The notes below the pieces were generated by a model. The model was not told where the DNA came from, ran no database searches, and worked only from the letters and a program-made list of their open reading frames with translations. Of a DNA stretch of 64,000 bases, positions 29,001 through 38,830 are shown piece after piece. This DNA comes from Tubulanus polymorphus. Taxonomy: Eukaryota; Nemertea; Palaeonemertea; Tubulaniformes; Tubulanidae. Every line of letters starts with the position of its first letter. The stretch's first letter is position 1. Location: positions 7,474,231 through 7,538,230 of the forward strand of contig NC_134033.1 of NCBI RefSeq assembly GCF_964204645.1, given 5' to 3'. Made by a program: the position numbers and the translations under genes.

Positions 29001-31524
29001 GTTTTCTGGCATAGCCCTTCTCTAGGTAGGTCTGAAAAGTCTTGCTGTAAGCGTCTGTCTTCTTAGCGTCATTCTTCAGCATCTTTTCCACACTTCGAAG
29101 TCGGTTGAGGGCACATGGTTTGTTGTCTGGTAACTTCACATCGGACCTTTGCCATAACAGCTTCGTCACATAATGACCATCCACGAGGTGAGTATTGTCT
29201 TCCAGCATCTTCTGAGCTCTCGTATCTTCAAGTGACTGAACTTCCATCTTGCTGTACTTCACACCAAACGACTCTGTTGACCACCATTCTCTGACAAGCG
29301 CCGTCAGTTCGTCATTTTCTTCGTTGGATTTCTTAAAGAGGTACACGCTTGGACTGGAGCCTGCTGGTGACAGGAAGTTACAGGTACGACCAGTAAGCGC
29401 CCAACCAAAATCTGTACGGACAGCTATGGGCTGATTTGGCTTCCCCACTCTTGATTCATGCTGGACTATGGCTTCGGTGACATTGGCTCCAAGGAGAACT
29501 TGAACATCAGAGATATCTGGCGACGAGACTTCTATGTCATCAAGATGCGACCAGCTTTGCTTCGGTTTCAGTCGAGTGTGAGCAACAGGAATCTTCAGGG
29601 CAGGAACGGACCATACTTCGTCTACATTTATCAGCTTCTGTGTGCTACCACTTGCGAGCGGGGCGACATCTAGCTTCACCAACTTCACTGCTCTCTGGCA
29701 TCCTTGACCTTCAACTGTATTCAGCCGCAGCATCTTGTCTTCACCATCTAGACCAAGTTGATCAACGATTTCTTGACTGCATAAAGACGTCTGCGAACCA
29801 GGATCCAAGACAGCAAATGTGTCGACAAATTTACCATCGTCACCATGGAGACGGAGAGGAACGACTTGCAGAAGGACTTCGTCACTTACAGCAGGTTTCC
29901 TGGCTAAGGTGTAAACTAGCTTCTTAGGTGGATCTTCTTGCGGTTTCTTGTCTGCAACGGGCTGAGGCACGGTCCCCGTTGACGGCTGTGAGCTCCCTTC
30001 CGAGCTTGGACGACGCGGATATATGCGGCTGCTTCCATGTAGCAGTGGGTGATGTCTCTCTGAGCAACCTGCACTTGTACATACTTTCTTTGACCGACAC
30101 TGGCGTGAACGGTGACCCCAGCGGAGGCAGGAGAAACACCGGCCATTGCTTGCAGCAAACTTCGCTCTGTCATCTGGCAATAAGGACGTGAAGACTGGAC
30201 AATTCGTCAGGACGTGGTCACCTTTACAGCTTGGGCAGACTTCGGGCTTAGACTGGCTGAACTGTGAACTGCTGGAACCAGTGGCAAGTGAAGACACATC
30301 AACTTCAGTGTTGTTCACGGACTTGAACGGCGTGGACTTCGGGCCTCGGGATGAACGGTCATCTGGCTTTGCTACATCTGCATAGCTGAGTAGAATTCGA
30401 AGCTGCAGAGCTAACCATTCACTGAAGTCGAGTAAAGTCGAACGTTGAGCTCGGTTTTCCAATTCTAGGACCTGCTTCCCCCAGTCTCGTTTCAGATCTA
30501 GTGGTAATTTTTGGACAGCGCGGCGCAGGTTTTCGGCACTGGCGAGGTCACCATGAAACCCAAGTGTCTGTAGCGTGGTTACGGCTGAATGAACTGCTCC
30601 TTGGTAACTTTCGAGGGCTGTGGCGTCATGTGCTTTCAGCTGGGGATGGTCAAACACGACTCTGAAACAGGCATGGACAACATCATCCTCTTTCCCGTAA
30701 CGGTTCATCAGGGCTTCAAGGGCATGGTGGTACAGGCGTCCATCATACAGCATACCAGCAATCAGCTTTTGCGGTGGACCTTCTACGGAGTTCTGTAGGT
30801 GCGCCATCTTCTCATCGTCTGCTAGCGAGTCTTGGCGATGGATGATAGAACAGAACAAACCAAACCATCTTGGCCAGTCTGCAGAGTCACCTCGAAAAAC
30901 GGGCAGTTTCAGCTTGGGTACGGATTTCGCAAACGTTGAACTGCGTGGTCTTGGCGCTGCTGGCTGGAACGGCGTTGGTGGTAACGGCTCTGGACGTGGC
31001 GAGGGCGTACGTCTAGGCGGTGTTGTCGGTGCTGGCGGCCATCTAGGTTGGTAACTATCAGTATACGTGGACATCTGTGGCAATCGTGATGGTGCAGGAA
31101 TCGGACGTGGCATCGACAAGTATGGCATATGTGTCACTCTCGGTGGCGACGTCTGGTGTCTGAGGTCTTCTGAAGGCAGTTCATCGACGGTCTCAACATC
31201 AGTTGGTGTTGGTGTTCGGGCCTCGAGGACGGCCGTCGTGATCTTCTCGACAGCTACTCGGTGTTTCCTGTATACTTCGGCCATATAATCGTCGGCATCT
31301 TGAACATCCGCGTCATCTACCAGTAAGGCTACCAACTCTTCATTAATCTCGTCGATGGCGTCAACATATTGGCCTATCTGCAACAGGACAGCTTTCAGAT
31401 CTTTTCGGGTTGCAGTGATGGCTATCAAGTCTTCAGCCTTCTGGCATTGACGCGTGAAGATACCCTTCTTAACCCCACGGGCTCGCCGCAGTTTCTTCAG
31501 CTTACCAGCTAACTCTTCCTCCAT
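26008..31524 (-). CDS. BEL/Pao gag-pol polyprotein, 1838 aa, intact
   Basis: ATG at 31524 follows the primer-binding site closely; an upstream extension to 31560 lacks an ATG and enters the LTR. Gag occupies about 1-420, with a proline-rich linker (about 140-190) and the FRGDSADWPRWFGLF motif. Zinc knuckles follow at about 430-496 (CPSCKGDH, CFSCLRWGHRSRQC). An aspartic protease has FAVLDPGSQTSL at about 570. RT contains IFGARCSAAIACFAL and catalytic YMDD at 991-994. RNase H has FCDASEKAFGA at about 1166. Integrase has an H2C2 finger (MHEGPEHTL...CMKCKLR) and the DDE triad: D1548 in CIGIDYFGPF, D1610 in VYSDNGTNL, E1660 in GGVWERL. The order protease-RT-RNaseH-integrase and the motif forms are those of BEL/Pao. 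The product would form virus-like particles and reverse-transcribe and integrate the element. Confidence 0.95.
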   Translation of the reverse strand: MEEELAGKLKKLRRARGVKKGIFTRQCQKAEDLIAITATRKDLKAVLLQIGQYVDAIDEINEELVALLVDDADVQDADDYMAEVYRKHRVAVEKITTAVLEARTPTPTDVETVDELPSEDLRHQTSPPRVTHMPYLSMPRPIPAPSRLPQMSTYTDSYQPRWPPAPTTPPRRTPSPRPEPLPPTPFQPAAPRPRSSTFAKSVPKLKLPVFRGDSADWPRWFGLFCSIIHRQDSLADDEKMAHLQNSVEGPPQKLIAGMLYDGRLYHHALEALMNRYGKEDDVVHACFRVVFDHPQLKAHDATALESYQGAVHSAVTTLQTLGFHGDLASAENLRRAVQKLPLDLKRDWGKQVLELENRAQRSTLLDFSEWLALQLRILLSYADVAKPDDRSSRGPKSTPFKSVNNTEVDVSSLATGSSSSQFSQSKPEVCPSCKGDHVLTNCPVFTSLLPDDRAKFAASNGRCFSCLRWGHRSRQCRSKKVCTSAGCSERHHPLLHGSSRIYPRRPSSEGSSQPSTGTVPQPVADKKPQEDPPKKLVYTLARKPAVSDEVLLQVVPLRLHGDDGKFVDTFAVLDPGSQTSLCSQEIVDQLGLDGEDKMLRLNTVEGQGCQRAVKLVKLDVAPLASGSTQKLINVDEVWSVPALKIPVAHTRLKPKQSWSHLDDIEVSSPDISDVQVLLGANVTEAIVQHESRVGKPNQPIAVRTDFGWALTGRTCNFLSPAGSSPSVYLFKKSNEENDELTALVREWWSTESFGVKYSKMEVQSLEDTRAQKMLEDNTHLVDGHYVTKLLWQRSDVKLPDNKPCALNRLRSVEKMLKNDAKKTDAYSKTFQTYLEKGYARKLTAKEADVPSPKRWFLPHHAVCNPKKKKLRVVFDAASSYQGVSLNNQLMSGPDFLQRLPGILLRFRQEPVAVMGDIEAMYHQVKIAEEDQPALSFLWRDLEDREPDAYQMVVNIFGARCSAAIACFALRKTADEPGVAADVRDAILRDFYMDDFLHSETTPPEATRMVQDVTRAVRHGGFRLTKLLSNSREVIQALPPGELSVDVATDRLPSERALGVWWNAETDEIGIKLPSLELKRFSRRELLRLISSIFDPFGMIAPVIIRAKIQMQATWSRKLHWDAELPEEDVVQWRELLQDLPKLSEVTIPRCFKPTDVEPVRRELHLFCDASEKAFGAVAYFRMMMPDGTTRCCFVMSKTRVAPLKKMSIVRLELQAAVLAVRLGESIKKEVTCHIDETLYWSDSKVVLSYVSNESKRFHMFVAVRVAEIHDSTIPKQWRHVPGSQNPADDCSRGIPAAALAERWFQAPVFLYQSEDSWPDVSLPIVNLDTNDPEIRRSVNVTARTKANHVLDPSRFSSWTRYRRVVACVLRFIRNAGSQIKKSSCRIGPLTATEMDAARFLVIKSAQEDGFPEEYSAIKAQKKIARSSKLLQLCPTIDEDGILRARGRLKNADVDVAVKFPMILPRSHDVTRLIVTAIHVLLMHEGPEHTLNEVRQEYYVPRARSTVKKIVRQCMKCKLRRVQPEVPLMSDLPAARFNTSFPFSCIGIDYFGPFDVRRFRKTEKRYGLLVTCLSTRAVHIEVSHSLDTDSFLMSFRRFIARRGRPATVYSDNGTNLKSGERELRHSLDALNQQRINDEMSQRQIQWFYNPPTASHMGGVWERLVSSVKKCLKVVIGNLTPTDEVLHTVLVEVEAVLNSRPLTYTDANDICPSALTPCHFLLGRSSPNLSPVISDVAVSHQRRWKQAQTLADHFWQRWRKEYVPTLIRRSKWTRQTRNLEIGDVVLVVDDRCPRSYWKLGRIVDVFPGADGVVRSAEVKLSTGLLRRPVSKLCVLEKSDI

Positions 31525-31540
31525 CCGGTTCGAGGGACCA
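31523..31540 (-). promoter_or_regulatory. BEL/Pao primer-binding site
   Basis: In element sense TGGTCCCTCGAACCGGAT starts five bases after the 5' LTR. TGG matches the CCA tail of a tRNA. The complement, ATCCGGTTCGAGGGACCA, would be the tRNA 3' end. Which tRNA this is I cannot say from the window. Confidence 0.75.
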
Positions 31541-31545
31541 GAAAA

Positions 31546-31876
31546 TGTCGGCAAAACCAACTAACGGCAAAGAATTGAGAGGCGAAGAGTTGGTTGTCAA
31601 GCTGAAGTCTATATTTTAACTGCACCACATTTACAAATTACATGGGTTTATATAGTAAGGTAAGTTTACAAGAATAAAGTTTGCTATAGAAAAATAGTGC
31701 CAGACACTGACTTTGCACAATAACTTGGACCCGGGTGAACTATATTACAATACACATACTTGGAGTTCATGCAACCATAAACATACTGGGAATTAATACG
31801 GCGAACAACAGATTGAAGAATCAATATAAAATAAACGACCGTGAAGCGGGCATAATAATGCGATAAATCTGTAACA
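31546..31876 (-). mobile_element. BEL/Pao 5' LTR, 331 bp
   Basis: Apparently identical to 25538-25868. It would hold the promoter. The opposite strand shows AATAAA-like words that are not in element sense. It is followed by GGTAT (31877-31881). Confidence 0.95.
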
Positions 31877-31881
31877 GGTAT

Positions 31882-32758
31882 AATTAAATGTCAAAAACAT
31901 AAAAGTTGAGAGCGTATTATTGGCAGAAAGACCTCAAAATAAGGAGTTGTGTTCATTCTTAGGGGCGGTAGGGTTTCAATCGAAATTCATTGAAAACTGT
32001 GCGACTGTGACAAAACCGCTAACCGATATGACATTCGATGATATTAATATCAGGTTGGGGAAATATCCTATTCCTACCCGATTTCTCTAAAGATTTTGTA
32101 CTGTGCACATATGATTCCAGTACTGGCATGGGGGGGGGGGGAGTCGCTAATGCAAATCTTTGAAGGGGAAAAGTTGCCAATAGTTTACGTGAGTAGAAAA
32201 TTAAAACCTCCTGAGACGCGGTACTCTACGATTGAGAAAGAGTGTCTAGCTCTTATTTGGGCAATCAGAAGATTACGGAGATACTTAATTGGGAGTGAAT
32301 TCATTCTGGAAGTGGACCACCAACCTCTCCAATTCTTAAATAGAGCGAGAATTGATAATGATCGAGTACGACGATGGGCACTTCAGTGGGTTGAGGCATG
32401 GCCGGTACGGAATGAGAAGGCCCCCACTGCGACTCGGAAAGTCGTGGATGAATGGGTCATGAGATATAGCTGCCCAGAAAGCATTTACTCGTACCGGAGT
32501 GCCAACTTTGAGTCCAAGGTTTTTACGGAAGTGTGTCGACTGTTGGGGATCGATAAGACGCGTACCACCTCGTATCACCCAATGGGAAATGGTCAGGTGG
32601 AAAACTTTGACAAATCAATCAAGGCCATGCTGACCATATCCGTGAATGAAACTGGCATTGATTGGGGAACGAAACTGACATCATGCCTGGTGGCATTTCA
32701 TTTTAGTATCCGGGAATCCACCGGCGAAACCCCGTTCTACCTGACTTTCGGTTCATAG
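31882..32758 (+). pseudogene. gypsy copy 2 RNase H fused to integrase by deletion
   Basis: The first 200 bases carry the end of RT with broken frames. From 32096 the frame reads RNase H (RYSTIEKECLALIWAIR, VDHQPLQFLNRARI). At about 32385 it passes directly, in frame, from WALQW to VEAWPVRNE. The H2C2 finger and the first integrase Asp are therefore deleted. The second Asp is also lost (IYSYRSANF where copy 1 has LHSDKGSNF), while GNGQVENFDKS keeps the Glu. A G12 run at about 32129-32140 lies within the RNase H region. Confidence 0.85.
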
Positions 32759-33489
32759 ATGGTCTCGCCTCTGGATATCATGGTTAGACCATCCGAAGAA
32801 CCAGAGTACATTACTAAGTTTAATCATGATGTGCACACAAACTTCAGGAGGCGCACCATATGGTCAGGGAGAGACTGGATAAGCCTCAGCGGCGTCAGAC
32901 TACTAATTTCGAAAGACTTGCTATGCGGGGTGGGTATAACGTTGGTGATAGGGTATGGCTATAAAGTCATGCCATTAAGCCAGGGGAGGTTGAAAAATTT
33001 CATAAGAAGTGGATGGGCCCCTTCATTGTTATCGAGAAGCTGCCTGAGGTGACGTATCGGAGCAGACTGGAGGGGGTTCCCCAAAGCAAGATTCTCCACT
33101 TAATTACAATGAATCCAGCGTTTGGCCAGCCCCCTACCAACGTCATGAGGGCGGTCCCTGCTAGAACCAGAAAGATGACAGAGATCGTCTTGAGGCGCCA
33201 AAACGAGCGGATTGTGGCAGTACCAACAGATGATGCTGCACCAATCGAAGCGGTGGCAGAAGTCGATCCCCCAGCGGATCAGCCAGTGGACAATGCCCAG
33301 CCGCAACCACCGGCCAACAACGGAGATCAATTTTGTCGACTGCGTCCAAGGAGAGCATTGAAGCAGCCAGCCCGATTCAGGGACTTGGTTTGTCATTGCT
33401 CCATATCGGTAGTAAGTAGAGCTGTTGATGGTGACTGTACCACCATCGATGGTCCAGAATCCGAGAGAAGAAAGACCTGTGGTGGCTGA
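32759..33489 (+). pseudogene. gypsy copy 2 integrase C-terminus and pol tail
   Basis: After the stop at 32756-32758 the frame resumes as PLDIMVRPSEEP, breaks again near 32850-33010, and from 33013 is open to 33489: MGPFIVIEKLPEVTYRS (GPF module), KILHL, a Pro/Asn/Gln-rich part (PQPPANNGDQF), then RLRPRRALKQPARFRDLVC. This single frame shows that the arginine-rich tail belongs to pol. Confidence 0.8.
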
Positions 33490-33596
33490 AGAATGCGCGA
33501 AAATTGCTGCGAGACCGGGTAAACTCTCTGCTCGCCAGCCACCTCAACGTTTTTCTCTCTAAAATGCTACAAAAATGTCTGATGTGCTCCAATTGA

Positions 33597-34608
33597 TTGA
33601 TCGAGGAAATACGATATCTGAAGAAAGATGCTGTGCACCATGTACGAAGATACGTACAAAGCATCGCAAAGAGGAATGAGCCTGAATGGACCCCGCACTT
33701 CAGCGCACTGGTAAGTTCTTTTGAGCGCCATTTGTACCAGCCGGGGGACGTAGTTGCGAGTTCTATAGTCGCTGGCGTCTGCCAAGCGTTAGCGGCCATC
33801 TATGTCGAACGGAGGGTTGAATCGGCTGGGGACAGAAATCAGCTGTTTTTCAGCAGTGAAATCCCAGCATGGGGGTAGGGGTTTATGCCTCGAAGGTAAG
33901 CTGGTGAAGTTGAAACGGCAGCTTCGAGTTGGAGATCTGTGTCGTCCAATTCTTCTACTGAGCGACTCCATGTTCAAAGGAGTCAAGTGCAGCGATGACT
34001 TGTATGTAATCGCTCACTCAGGAGAACGAGTTGAACAGGCTGCTCGTTTCACTCTGCGGAGTACTCCGAACACTGTGCAGAGCAAAGAAATACACTAGAA
34101 CAGGTCACGTGACTCTTTCAGACGCTAACTCTGCTACTCCACATAATTTGGTGGGGCAGCGAGAATTCCGCTAGATGGCACTGTTTGGCTAGGTCACGTG
34201 ACTCTTACAGACGCTACTTTGCTACTCCACATAATTTGGTGTGGCAGCGAGAATTCCGCTAGATGACACTGTTTGGAGTACTCCGCAGAGTGAAACGAGC
34301 AGCCTGGAAGATCGGACGATACGACTGATGAGCGTCAGTTGCTCAGCTGTCGTCGTTAACCACTGGGTTAATAACGTGCGGGAATTTGGTGACACTGTCA
34401 AGGAGATATATATTGCTTAGCAAACATGATACGGAGGAGGTATTCCCATGTCTCGATTTTCCACCTTCGCGTTCCAAAGGCACCGTGTATGAGAGGCAAG
34501 CGGGAGACGGTCATCCCGATTGACCGTATTAATCTTCACTTCAAGAAAGCTGAGTTAAGCGCCATCAACGAAGTAGTTCGTCATGTTATTGCCTCCGTAA
34601 ATTCGTAG
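33597..34608 (+). pseudogene. gypsy copy 2 third ORF with SGNH-hydrolase-like domain, broken
   Basis: N-terminal part 33597 to about 33870 (KDAVHHVRRYVQSIAKRNEP and FERHLYQPGDVVASSIVAGV) is unrecognised. After a frame change near a G5 run at about 33870 comes RQLRVGDLCRPILLLSDSMF, an SGNH block I with Asp-Ser retained, then DDLYVIAHSGERVEQA. A 267-bp MITE (34038-34304) interrupts here. Block-III-like SCSAVVVNHWVNNVREFG follows, then a frame change near 34410, then SIFHLRVPKAPCM, IDRINLHFKKA and a short end at 34608. The order and spacing parallel copy 1 (5233-5763). SGNH assignment rests on block I plus layout; block V is weak. Confidence 0.5.
34038..34304. mobile_element. 267-bp MITE with 30-bp perfect inverted ends
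   Basis: Ends are GGCTGCTCGTTTCACTCTGC (30 bp in total, through GGAGTACTCC) and the exact complement. Inside, two ~90-bp direct repeats (about 34098-34188 and 34189-34274) carry AGGTCACGTGACTCTT and GCAGCGAGAATTCCGCTAGA. It lies within the third ORF of gypsy copy 2. I could not settle a target duplication. Confidence 0.85.
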
Positions 34609-34724
34609 TTGTGACACCTTAGTAATTCCATACCCACTCTAGAAACCCGGCCTTTAGCCTCGTGCATCCCTGCCTCAGTCCTGGTTATGTGTGTTAGAAC
34701 TTTTTCCGCTGGCCTCTTACTTTC

Positions 34725-35023
34725 ACTTTTTCAGCGCTACCGGTACTACGGAATCATCATACATCAGCTACCATTTGCACATAGACCATCATTTGTATAT
34801 AGACCGCGAGTCCCGACGCGTGAGTAGGTATGGGGATGTCGGGGCCAACATCGGTAAATGGCCAGCCATCTATCCTGCAGCGGTGAAGTCTACCTCGTGC
34901 TTCAGTAATGGATTCAGCGGAAGTGTAAATAATCATCTAGACTCATATGAACTCAAATGCTATGAGCTTCATGGGTTATTTTTAGTTAACTTTTGCGATG
35001 GAAACCCTGCGCGTTGGACTTAA
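34725..35023 (+). pseudogene. possible last exon of gypsy copy 2 third ORF
   Basis: Follows CACTTTTTCAG, a splice-acceptor-like sequence. It encodes YISYHLHIDHHLYIDRES and ends 73 bp before the LTR. The equivalent layout in copy 1 is 5914-6219. No domain recognised. Confidence 0.35.
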
Positions 35024-35096
35024 GGCTATATATGTAGTATTGCGAAAGTTATTTTTGGTACTGAACCGTTTCAGTAGACATTTTTAGGGGGAGTGG

Positions 35097-35338
35097 TGTA
35101 ACGGTGTGACTCCTGTCATTATTATATTGTGATTTAATACAGTGTATTTGTATTCGTAATAATAAATGTCACCGGCAAGTGGCGTATCTATCGCTCTCTT
35201 GAAAAGAATACTTTGTACCGGTACTGGTGAGTTGTGTGTGAATCCATTGTCCCGATTTAAGACTCTAATTGTCCCTTATCACAGCGGCGATTAACCCTGG
35301 TATAACTATACGAATACCCCAAGACGATAATTGTTACA
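35097..35338 (+). mobile_element. 3' LTR of gypsy copy 2, 242 bp
   Basis: A purine tract (AGGGGGAGTGG) at 35086-35096 precedes TGTAACGG. The LTR ends AATTGTTACA, so TGTAAC/GTTACA are inverted at its tips. An AATAAA signal lies near 35160. Confidence 0.85.
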
Positions 35339-37185
35339 CACGGACACATTCTCTCGCCAGGGACATAATAAGATATATCATTGATAACGATTAAAGAGAT
35401 TACATTACAGCAAGAGCTTCGCGTCCCAAATTGTTTTTTTATCTTTGCTCAACTGTAGTGAGTACGCGGCTACAATATGCCACAATTTTGGGCATTTCAT
35501 CCGCATACTTATCTTCACCCGTCAAGGAATTCTAACCCACTACGCTAAACCTGTTCCCCGAAATGGCGTAGGGGTATCTTAAAAAGGTTTCTGGAAATAT
35601 TTATAGCAGAATCCAATATCTTCGGTCAGCATTGTGCGTATGGATACGTCAGGTAAAAGGCCATTTCTATACTTTTCCATATTCTATACTAGAGCCATTG
35701 ATCAAAGCGTCTTGAAAAATAAATGTGTAGAAAGTGCTGATTTTGGCGAACAACAATGGCTCTCCGAATCCAAGACAAGAATCAAGTCAACCTCGCCGAA
35801 TTCTTATCGCTTGGGACAGTCTGTCGAGTTGTTTCGGAGTCCCTGGAGTGCAGATGATTGATCACCATAGATGTGTTGGAGAATATTCGTTACATTTTCT
35901 TCAATGACTAGTTACCAGAACTTTACAAGTTAGATTCATAATACCAGGTTAAGGGAATTAGGTTTTTTTATGCTGCATCAAATCTTAACCAAGTGTGAAG
36001 CTTAAGGTCCACTGTCCATCGGACAAGGGGGAGGGGTCTAGGTGATATGGATTTTGTGCGGACATAGGGGGAGGGGGTCAAAGTTTACATATATTATTTT
36101 GTATAGATGTATTTTATGGACAGAATCCTTCAAAAACGAAAATTTTCTAAGAAACAAACAAGTGTCAAAATTTAAATTGTCCATTTCCCCCATTTTCTAA
36201 CGGAGTACACTAAATCATTGGAGTGGTCTAGTCTGAATACCAGTCATTGTTACGGGTTCAAGAACAAGGGCTAGATACTAAAAGGAATGGAGTAAAGTGA
36301 AACCTCGTTCTAACGAACTGCTGAAAATAAAACGATCGTAATATCCGATAGTTCGTTAGATCTGTTTCACAACATTTATGTATGAAAAGAGAACACCCCC
36401 TGGTGCGATGAAACACGAACCAAGTGGTTCCATTGGAGTAGGCCTACTATAAGTATAAATACTGTCGGCTAATAAATCGCTTATTGACAACTATGAAATA
36501 AAATATAAATTAAAACCAAATTCAGATATGCTCTCTGTTCACTTTGAGTGGTTAATACATGTGTTGGACACATGAGTCCCTCCCAGGGGATGGAATGAGA
36601 TTAAGGAAATGAATGTAACAATGATATGCCAGTTAAAACGTCAGAACAATTTCAAAACTTCCGAGCGTTTAGCCCCTTTTTCGATTTCTCTGATGGTCTC
36701 AATCCTTTTGTGAAGTAGGTTTTCATAGGCGCATGTGCATATCACCGTAAACAGGCCGAAACAATGACCTACTACCATTCTACAAATTGTAGCAGCCAGC
36801 AACACATCGTTAATCTGTATATGGATACTCGTTGTTTGAACAATAACAGTTTAGTATTTTGATAGTTAAGTATTTTGAAACTTTTCCGTGGGCAGCAACA
36901 CAATGTTGTTATCTGCTGCTAACGAAATCCAGGGGGTCAGTCATCTGGCCTCCATTAAGCTGCTTTAAGATGTGTGTAAACATCCTCTGCCCTCTCTGCC
37001 GAAAATAGTCCTTGTTATGCAATTTTGTTATAACTGTTTCATATCAAAGCGACAGCTTAGAATTTTGACCAGGCAACGAGTATCCACGAGTATCTTTAAC
37101 CAGTTTTTGTTTTTGACCAATCAGAACAATTGGGGTTGGTGAATTGTGGAAGGTGAGATGGGGACCCAAGATCGGTTTTGGGTCA
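35339..37185. other. no gene seen; fragments of repeats
   Basis: A piece at 35690-35765 (GGCGAACAACAATGGCT) belongs to the 11316 MITE family. A 74-bp inverted repeat at 36297-36370 (GTGAAACCTCGTTCTAACGA at the left end) resembles Tigger/pogo tips. No exon is recognised. Confidence 0.5.
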
Positions 37186-37285
37186 CATTTGCCTTCCACG
37201 ATTCGAGAAATAAACAGCTTTAGCTTTGGAATTACATGTATCATACTTTAACTACGGATATCGTTATATTATATATTTTAAAGGT
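37186..37285. repeat. 100-bp direct repeat, first copy
   Basis: Nearly identical to 37670-37770 (starts ACATTTGCCTTCCACGATTC, ends ATATATTTTAAAGGT). The two copies are about 484 bp apart. It could be a tandem duplication or short LTR-like ends. After the second copy, GTAGGTTCGAGTCCTGAC at about 37845 resembles a tRNA B box. Confidence 0.85.
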
Positions 37286-37669
37286 GAGAAGACTTTGTTT
37301 TTAAATCTATATCAATTTTGAAGATAACTGAATTGACATTGATAATTGTGAAGTCATATTATTCATAGTGGATTATGACTGAAATATCAGAGAGAAGAAT
37401 ATATCGGTCAGAGTTGAGCACACGCTGCTTCACTTTAAGATGGCTACAATTCTATGATGATTACTAGCTCACGTCCGCTAGTTGGTCAAGACCGATCTGA
37501 ATTAAGTTTAACGTATACAAAGTATGTTAGTTTCATTGTTAGTTTCAATGTTAGTTTCATTACTACGATTATGATAGAAAGAGATGAAATGACTGTAGTG
37601 TCGCAAATAGTTGCATGAATATCTATATGTATATTAAACAATTACTACTATCATATCAAATATTGTAAC

Positions 37670-37770
37670 ACATTTACCTTCCACGATTCGAGAAATAAAC
37701 AGCTTTAGCTTTGGAATTACATGTATCATACTCTAACTACGGATATCGTTATATTATATATTTTAAAGGT
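37670..37770. repeat. 100-bp direct repeat, second copy
   Basis: See 37186; two or three base differences. Confidence 0.85.
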
Positions 37771-38830
37771 ACCGAGCTTAATTCCCCGAGCACCGGCTTT
37801 CGTCAGGGTGCTATATTAGTTCCGAGGTCGATAGGTTCCACTGCAGTAGGTTCGAGTCCTGACTTCGCGCTATACGGAATCTGACTTTAAACAAGTAAAA
37901 TTGTTGCGATATACTTCTTAAATTATTCCGCCCAGTTGGTTTTTATTTCATAAAGGAGAAAGTATTAACTTGGCCAGCACCATTTTTTTCTATATAATTT
38001 TTACCGTTAATTTATCCAACCCAGCAGGGGAATGACAGTCTCGGTATCTTTTTTTTACCTTACTACATATAACGACAAACCGTAGGCGACAACGGTTTTT
38101 CGGGCTCACACTCAAGCTCCAAAATGCACATGAGAGAAATGTAGGATCCCATTTTTTAAATGGACCTTCCTTAGGTTACAACTTTTCACCCCCAGGCAAA
38201 CCATAATAAGTTGCCCATGGGCTAAGTGTGGTTTACCTTGTAAGCTAGAGGTTGCTTAGAGTAAGGGCATTGCTTGAAAAATATTTTTAATTCGTGACTT
38301 CAAAGGTCTAGAAGTTTATATTGTATTCTATCTTTCTTAATGAATTATTTTGTTATCAAATAAGACCAAAGATAAACATTTGTTTATGGTCAACGTCCAA
38401 AATTTCGTAGGGTACAGTTAGGCGCGGCGGGGAAACTATTCTATATTTTCAAAAAAATATTTTTCACAATATGAAAAAATATTCAAATAAAGTTCATATG
38501 ATATCACATATCAGAGAGTGGCTGAATATTGAGTCTTGGAAATGAGACCTCTTCCAATGTATGGCCGCGGAAGCTAAAACACCGCGCCGTAGTATTAGAT
38601 CGTTTTAAATCCTGGAATTTACCACTACAATATTCAGACCTCGACCTATACCTATACTTATAGTATTTTCAGGTAACACGAAATTACAATTTCATCAAAC
38701 AGAAAACACAGCGCTCATCTTCTGCTACGACGATTATTCAGCCTGTTTTTATACCAAATGTGCACGCGCCAAGCAGTATTACAGCATCACCATATAGTAG
38801 TCTGTATGAGCGTGTGTTTGCGTGTGCAAC

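Larger units (their letters stand above)
25538..31876 (-). mobile_element. full-length BEL/Pao retrotransposon
   Basis: 6339 bp with two 331-bp LTRs that look identical, a 5-bp GGTAT target duplication, a primer-binding site, a purine tract and one uninterrupted gag-pol frame. No break was seen. Identical LTRs mean recent insertion, and the element may still be competent. It sits in the RT of gypsy copy 2 in the opposite orientation. Confidence 0.95.
24691..35338 (+). mobile_element. Ty3/gypsy copy 2, interrupted by a BEL/Pao element
   Basis: RT in 24780-25537 and RNase H, integrase, pol tail, third ORF, polypurine tract and LTR in 31882-35338 form one gypsy element split by the BEL/Pao insertion 25538-31876. 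The GGTAT duplication at the break proves the split. Gag, protease and the 5' LTR are missing; the left edge meets virus-like segment B. Several frameshifts and a large deletion in integrase make it defective. It is related to copy 1 in integrase, pol tail and ORF3. Confidence 0.85.

Noticed and set aside
26684-31288. Many + strand open frames (for example 28064-28555, 27272-27613)
   Set aside because: They are antisense shadows of the intact BEL/Pao gag-pol frame and show no motifs.
37790-37870. tRNA or SINE based on GGTTCGAGTCCTGAC
   Set aside because: Only the B box is convincing; no A box at proper distance.
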